A program made the translations under genes and the position numbers. A stretch of DNA of 34,438 bases from a bacterium (GTDB lineage Bacteria; Armatimonadota; Zipacnadia; Zipacnadales; UBA11051): positions 1 through 34,438 of the forward strand of contig JAJFUB010000056.1 in assembly GCA_021372615.1 (NCBI GenBank), given 5' to 3'. Under the pieces are notes generated by a model, which saw only the letters and a list, made by a program, of their open reading frames with translations, did not search any database and had not been told where the DNA came from. The number at the start of each line of letters is the position of its first letter. Within the stretch, counting starts at the first letter, position 1. This document shows positions 31,262-34,438 of the stretch, in pieces.

Positions 31262-33844
31262 TTACTGCACCTCCACCAAGTACCACAGCGTCGGCGCCTG
31301 CAGCGTAAGCTGCTTGCCCTGCTGGGGCGTGACACCCGCCAGCGGCATCCCCGCACCGTCGAGGGGCGTGATCTTCAGCGCCCGTCCGGCCGTGCAGTTC
31401 AGCGTGACCTGCTCAGCGATCGTCGGGCCGGTGCCCCACTTGTTACTCACCGTCCGGCGCCGCTCGTCCCACTGCATGTTCTGGTTCTCGACCCGCGAGG
31501 CCGCCACCAGCAGCATGCGCTTCGACTGCGCGAGGGGGAGATTGCCCAGGCTGGTCAGCGCCACGACGCAGTGGCCCGTCTGGCCGGGCGTGGGCTTGAT
31601 CGTCAGCGCGCCCCACTGCAGCGTCTGGTCGGCCAGCCGCCCCGCTGCCAGCTTCGTCTTCGGCGCGTCCACGAGGAACGCCTTGTGCTCCGGCGCTACC
31701 TCGCCCCACCGCACCTCCCGCGTATCTGAGACGGACTGCTGGTCCTCGGCGACGTCGAGCTTGTCCCCACGCAGCTCCCCGCTCTTCGTCCATTCCAGGG
31801 CGATGCGCTGGCGCACCGACGCCCAGCGCGGGAGGCCGGCCTTCTCCCACAGGCCGTGGAAGTCGCCGCGCGCCTCGGCTACGAGGGCCTCGACCTGGCT
31901 TTCGGGCACCCGAAGCTTCGCCAGGCCCGTGGCGGCGTGCACGTCGCCCCGGCGGAAGAGGTTCGCCGCCACCGGCGCGAAGGCCACGACCGCCGGATCG
32001 CTGACCATGGTGAAGTAGCCCTGCAGGCGCGCCTGCGACCAGTCCGTGGGCGTGGAACCGTAGTCGAACTGGAACAGGCCGTCCCAGTCCTGCAGCCCGG
32101 CGAAGGCCGCCAGCATCGGCAGGCCCTCGGCGCGGTAGTCGCTGGGGGCCGGGTGGTCGTACTCGCTGATGGTGTAGGGCTTGCCGGCCTGCCGTCCGCG
32201 GGCCAGGGCGGTGAGGGTATCGTTGCCGGGCGCGTCGCTCATCGGCGAGTTGCCGATGAACCAGTTGGCGCCATCCCACGGCCGCCCGGGGAAGGACGGG
32301 TGCTGCCAGTACGAGTGGTTGTCCACGTAGTCGAGCTTGCTCTCGCGCCACGCGCCGCCGAGGCCGCCGTAGGAAGCCTGGGTGTCAATGACGTTGGCCT
32401 GCAGCCCCAAGTCCTGCTTGAGGTACTGGTACAGGCCCTGGGTGTACTGGCGCTCCAGGCCCATGATGCAGGCGGCCCAGTCGCGCTGCGCCGCCTGGGT
32501 GGCGTTGGCGGAGGCGAAGGGGATGTTGCCGGCTTCGAGCGTCTGGCCCTCCCCCAGCCCCACGATACCGCCGATGCGGAGGCTCACCCCGCCGATCCAC
32601 ATGTCGCCCAGCGTATTGCCGCCGTTGAAGCTGATGCGGACGTGATTGGGGTTGACGTTGCGCGCGCGGAAGGCGAAAGTGAACTCGCGCCACTGCGTGT
32701 CGGCCTTGACCGAGGTATCCAGACCGCTGTTGCGCCAGTCGGCGACATCCCAGCGCACGGACACGTTCACATCGCGCTTGGGTTCGGCCTTGATCTGGAA
32801 GCGGAGGGTGTAGACCTGGCCGTCGGTGAGGTTGTGGCCCACCTGGTGCACCTGGAAGTCCCAGGGGTTCACGCCCAACTGCACGAGCTTGGCGTGCAGC
32901 GCTTTGCCCACTGCGGCATCGTCCACGACCTCGAAGACATCCTCGCCCGGGTGCTTGCTCTCCAGCACCCACTCCTTGGTGCCCTGGGCCAGGTCCCGGT
33001 TGCGCAGCAGCTCCTCGCCCAGCGGCTGGCTGCCCTCATCCCACGCTTTGCGCAGGGCCTCGGTGGTCTGGTACTTGCCCTTCAGGAAGCCGTGCCAGTA
33101 GCCGGTCAGCTCCGCCTTGTAGGGCTCGGCGATGTCATTGAGCTTGCTGCTGAAGGCGGAGCCCAGCAGGCTGTTCTCGTTGTTCATCTCGACCAGGAGC
33201 ACGCACGGCTCGTTGATGTACCTGGTCTTGGTGTAGGGGTTCTCGTGGGTGAGCAGGTCGCGGGCATACTCGCGCTGCTTCTGGATCATGCCGGCCACGA
33301 AGTTGTCGAGGCCCTTGTCGTAGTTGCCCAGCGTGTTGTCCTCGACGAAGCCGTCGTCCTTGCCGAGCGTGCGCGAGACGTGCAGGTTCAGGTTCACGTA
33401 GATGCCGTTCTGCTTGAGCTGGTAGATGAACCAGTCGAGCCGGTCGAGCTGCTCGGCATCCATGTGCTGCTTGTCCTTGTAGGCCTTGTCCCAGATGCCG
33501 CTGGGCTTGTAGTGGCAGTCCATGTGGTGGAAGCGCACGACGTTGAAGCCGATGGCGGCCATGCGTTTGGCGATCAGCGGGGCCAGGGCCTTGTCGGGGA
33601 AGGCGGTGGCGAAGGTGACATTGGTGCCGAGGAAGCGCAGACGCTGGCCGCGTCCATCCACGAAGTGGCCGTCCTTCACGCGGACGAAGCCGTTCTGCCC
33701 GGCCGGCACGGCGTTGGCCTCGGCCATGTTCAGCGGGCTGGCGGGGTTGATCTCACCGATGACGAAGGGGAACCAACCGGCCGGGACGTCGGCGCGAACG
33801 GACGAGAGGACTACGAGGCAGACGAGCAGAATCAGGGCGCGCAT
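31262..33844 (-). CDS. Secreted clan-A glycoside hydrolase (GH5-like cellulase fold) with inserted binding domain
   Basis: It has 860 residues. The start ATG at 33844 has GGAGGA 5 bases upstream and leads into MRALILLVCLVVLSSVRA. The barrel begins with LRFLGTNVTFA and FNVVRFHHMD, typical of GH5-like enzymes. The Asn-Glu pair at 222-223 (VEMNNENS) fits the acid/base, and Glu561 in TISEYDHP fits the nucleophile. Between them a beta domain is inserted at about residues 290-430, containing VNVSVRWDVADW and MWIGGVSLRI, like a CBM4/9-type module. A further C-terminal beta region follows. It is likely an extracellular endo-acting beta-glycanase; the substrate is unknown. Confidence 0.88.
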   Translation of the reverse strand: MRALILLVCLVVLSSVRADVPAGWFPFVIGEINPASPLNMAEANAVPAGQNGFVRVKDGHFVDGRGQRLRFLGTNVTFATAFPDKALAPLIAKRMAAIGFNVVRFHHMDCHYKPSGIWDKAYKDKQHMDAEQLDRLDWFIYQLKQNGIYVNLNLHVSRTLGKDDGFVEDNTLGNYDKGLDNFVAGMIQKQREYARDLLTHENPYTKTRYINEPCVLLVEMNNENSLLGSAFSSKLNDIAEPYKAELTGYWHGFLKGKYQTTEALRKAWDEGSQPLGEELLRNRDLAQGTKEWVLESKHPGEDVFEVVDDAAVGKALHAKLVQLGVNPWDFQVHQVGHNLTDGQVYTLRFQIKAEPKRDVNVSVRWDVADWRNSGLDTSVKADTQWREFTFAFRARNVNPNHVRISFNGGNTLGDMWIGGVSLRIGGIVGLGEGQTLEAGNIPFASANATQAAQRDWAACIMGLERQYTQGLYQYLKQDLGLQANVIDTQASYGGLGGAWRESKLDYVDNHSYWQHPSFPGRPWDGANWFIGNSPMSDAPGNDTLTALARGRQAGKPYTISEYDHPAPSDYRAEGLPMLAAFAGLQDWDGLFQFDYGSTPTDWSQARLQGYFTMVSDPAVVAFAPVAANLFRRGDVHAATGLAKLRVPESQVEALVAEARGDFHGLWEKAGLPRWASVRQRIALEWTKSGELRGDKLDVAEDQQSVSDTREVRWGEVAPEHKAFLVDAPKTKLAAGRLADQTLQWGALTIKPTPGQTGHCVVALTSLGNLPLAQSKRMLLVAASRVENQNMQWDERRRTVSNKWGTGPTIAEQVTLNCTAGRALKITPLDGAGMPLAGVTPQQGKQLTLQAPTLWYLVEVQ

Positions 33845-33854
33845 GGCATCCTCC

Positions 33855-33911
33855 GTAGGGGCGCAGTTCATTGCGCCCGATGGCCCCTGGCGCGATGAAT
33901 CGCGCCGCTAC
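33855..33911. repeat. Pair of GTAG-footed palindromes between two hydrolase genes
   Basis: The left hairpin has GTAG then GGGCGCA/TGCGCCC (33855-33878). The right hairpin has GGCGCGA/TCGCGCC followed by CTAC at 33908-33911, which is GTAG on the minus strand (33889-33911). The right foot supplies the stop codon of the GH3-like gene (GTG TAG). Confidence 0.88.
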
Positions 33912-34438
33912 ACCGTCACCGGCAGCTTCCCCCGGCATGGCAGCTCCCCGAGCAGCGCGCGGACCGAGGCGTCGAGGCTGAAGTCGTCCGCGCCGTAGCC
34001 GAGGATGACCGGCAAGCCACCCGGCAGGTCCGACAGGGCATAGGGTGACTCAAACAGCAGCATCGTGCGCAGCTTCCCGGTCTGGGCCAGCCGCTGCCAC
34101 AGGTCCTGCTGCGGCGCCGGCAGGCGCACGCCCTCGCCCTTGTAGCACACGATGTGGGCGAAGGTCGCGCCCACGACGGCGGAGGCCCGGCCAGCCGCCT
34201 GTAGCGCCTGCTGTGTCTCCTCGGCGGTGGGCGTCTCGTTGAAGACGAGGGCCTCGCCGCCCAGCCGCTCCTGCAGCGCCGCCGCCAGAGGGTGCCGGCC
34301 CTGCAGGCCAGTGGCCTTCTGCTCGTCGGCCATGCCCACGCCCCGGCGGGCGAGGTCGTCGCAGACGATGAAGAGGGGGTGGGCACCAAGCTCCGCTGTG
34401 GGAGCGGTCACCGACCGCGACCGATCGCGGTCGGTGAG
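33908..34438 (-). CDS. GH3-type C-terminal domain protein, 5' end cut by window
   Basis: There are 176 codons plus stop, open to the window edge. The sequence FESPYALSDLPGGLPVILGYGADDFSLDASVRALLGELPCRGKLPVTV is the end of the GH3 C-terminal alpha/beta sandwich (beta-N-acetylhexosaminidase/NagZ-like multidomain enzymes). The catalytic N-terminal barrel would lie outside the window. The first visible codons, from 34438 to about 34398, are read from a GGAG-type palindrome repeat and stay open. Either the repeat sits inside the coding sequence as a linker, or a short C-domain protein starts at GTG 34411. The TAG stop is the foot of the palindrome at 33889-33911. Confidence 0.75.
   Translation of the reverse strand, partial: LTDRDRSRSVTAPTAELGAHPLFIVCDDLARRGVGMADEQKATGLQGRHPLAAALQERLGGEALVFNETPTAEETQQALQAAGRASAVVGATFAHIVCYKGEGVRLPAPQQDLWQRLAQTGKLRTMLLFESPYALSDLPGGLPVILGYGADDFSLDASVRALLGELPCRGKLPVTV
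34398..34438. repeat. GGAG-type palindrome at the window edge, read through by the GH3-like frame
   Basis: GTGGGAGCGGTCACCGACC is followed by its inverted counterpart; the second arm is cut by the window end. It belongs to the same family as 16002-16056 and 17587-17692. The minus-strand frame of the GH3-like protein passes through it without a stop. Confidence 0.8.

Noticed and set aside
31856-33898. A 680-codon open frame on the plus strand
   Set aside because: It is antisense to the clan-A hydrolase with intact catalytic motifs; the translation is rich in V, A, L, E and H with no recognisable domain.

Overview
This is about 34 kb of very GC-rich bacterial DNA. It is dense with secreted TIM-barrel carbohydrate-active proteins, Gfo/Idh/MocA oxidoreductases and sugar phosphate isomerase/epimerase-type enzymes, separated by many small palindromic repeats. 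That mix (several large glycoside-hydrolase-like proteins with signal peptides, carbohydrate-binding beta domains and only cytosolic sugar oxidoreductases or isomerases beside them) resembles uncultured polysaccharide-degrading Gram-negative-type bacteria such as Armatimonadota, Hydrogenedentota or Planctomycetota. No rRNA, tRNA or other taxonomic marker is present, so the phylum is an inference. No CRISPR array, tRNA, rRNA, prophage or transport operon was seen.

Layout. 1-5.7 kb (minus strand): a 3'-truncated AddB-like recombination nuclease downstream of a 1103-residue secreted glycoside-hydrolase-like protein. 5.7-6.9 kb: a REP-associated tyrosine transposase (RAYT) embedded in its palindromes, then a 13-unit 14-bp tandem repeat. 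6.9-11.1 kb: a Gfo/Idh/MocA oxidoreductase convergent with a copper P-type ATPase, a cold-shock protein with its own promoter, structured leader and terminator, and a YkvA/DUF1232 membrane protein. 11.1-17 kb (minus): a secreted glycoside-hydrolase-like protein with a low-complexity insert, then two isomerase-type TIM barrels around a Cof-type HAD phosphatase. 17-25.2 kb (mainly plus): a GNAT acetyltransferase, a GH123/DUF4091-type protein, two more secreted TIM-barrel proteins and an amidohydrolase, with a secreted SIS-like protein on the opposite strand. 25.3-30.2 kb: an M48 lipoprotein protease, a zinc-type dehydrogenase, a second cold-shock gene, a second Gfo/Idh/MocA enzyme and a secreted carbohydrate-binding protein. 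30.3-31.2 kb: a less GC-rich two-gene cassette of unknown function with its own promoter. 31.2-34.4 kb (minus): a clan-A (GH5-like) secreted hydrolase and the C-terminal domain of a GH3-type enzyme cut by the window edge.

How it works together (inference): the secreted hydrolases and binding proteins would attack an extracellular glycan. The Gfo/Idh/MocA oxidoreductases, isomerase/epimerase barrels, dehydrogenase, HAD phosphatase and amidohydrolase would process the released sugars. The substrate cannot be named from sequence.

The most striking layer is the repeat system. Several palindrome families share a GTAG tetranucleotide at the foot of a hairpin, the known recognition signature of RAYT transposases. 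One family shows compensatory stem changes. The TAG of the GTAG foot serves as the actual stop codon of three genes. One palindrome copy lies in frame inside the copper ATPase, another repeat is read through in the GH3-like gene, and a third encodes the C-terminal tail of an isomerase. Separately, the leader of the first cold-shock gene has an 11-nt perfect complement to codons 2-5 of its own reading frame, a candidate RNA switch.
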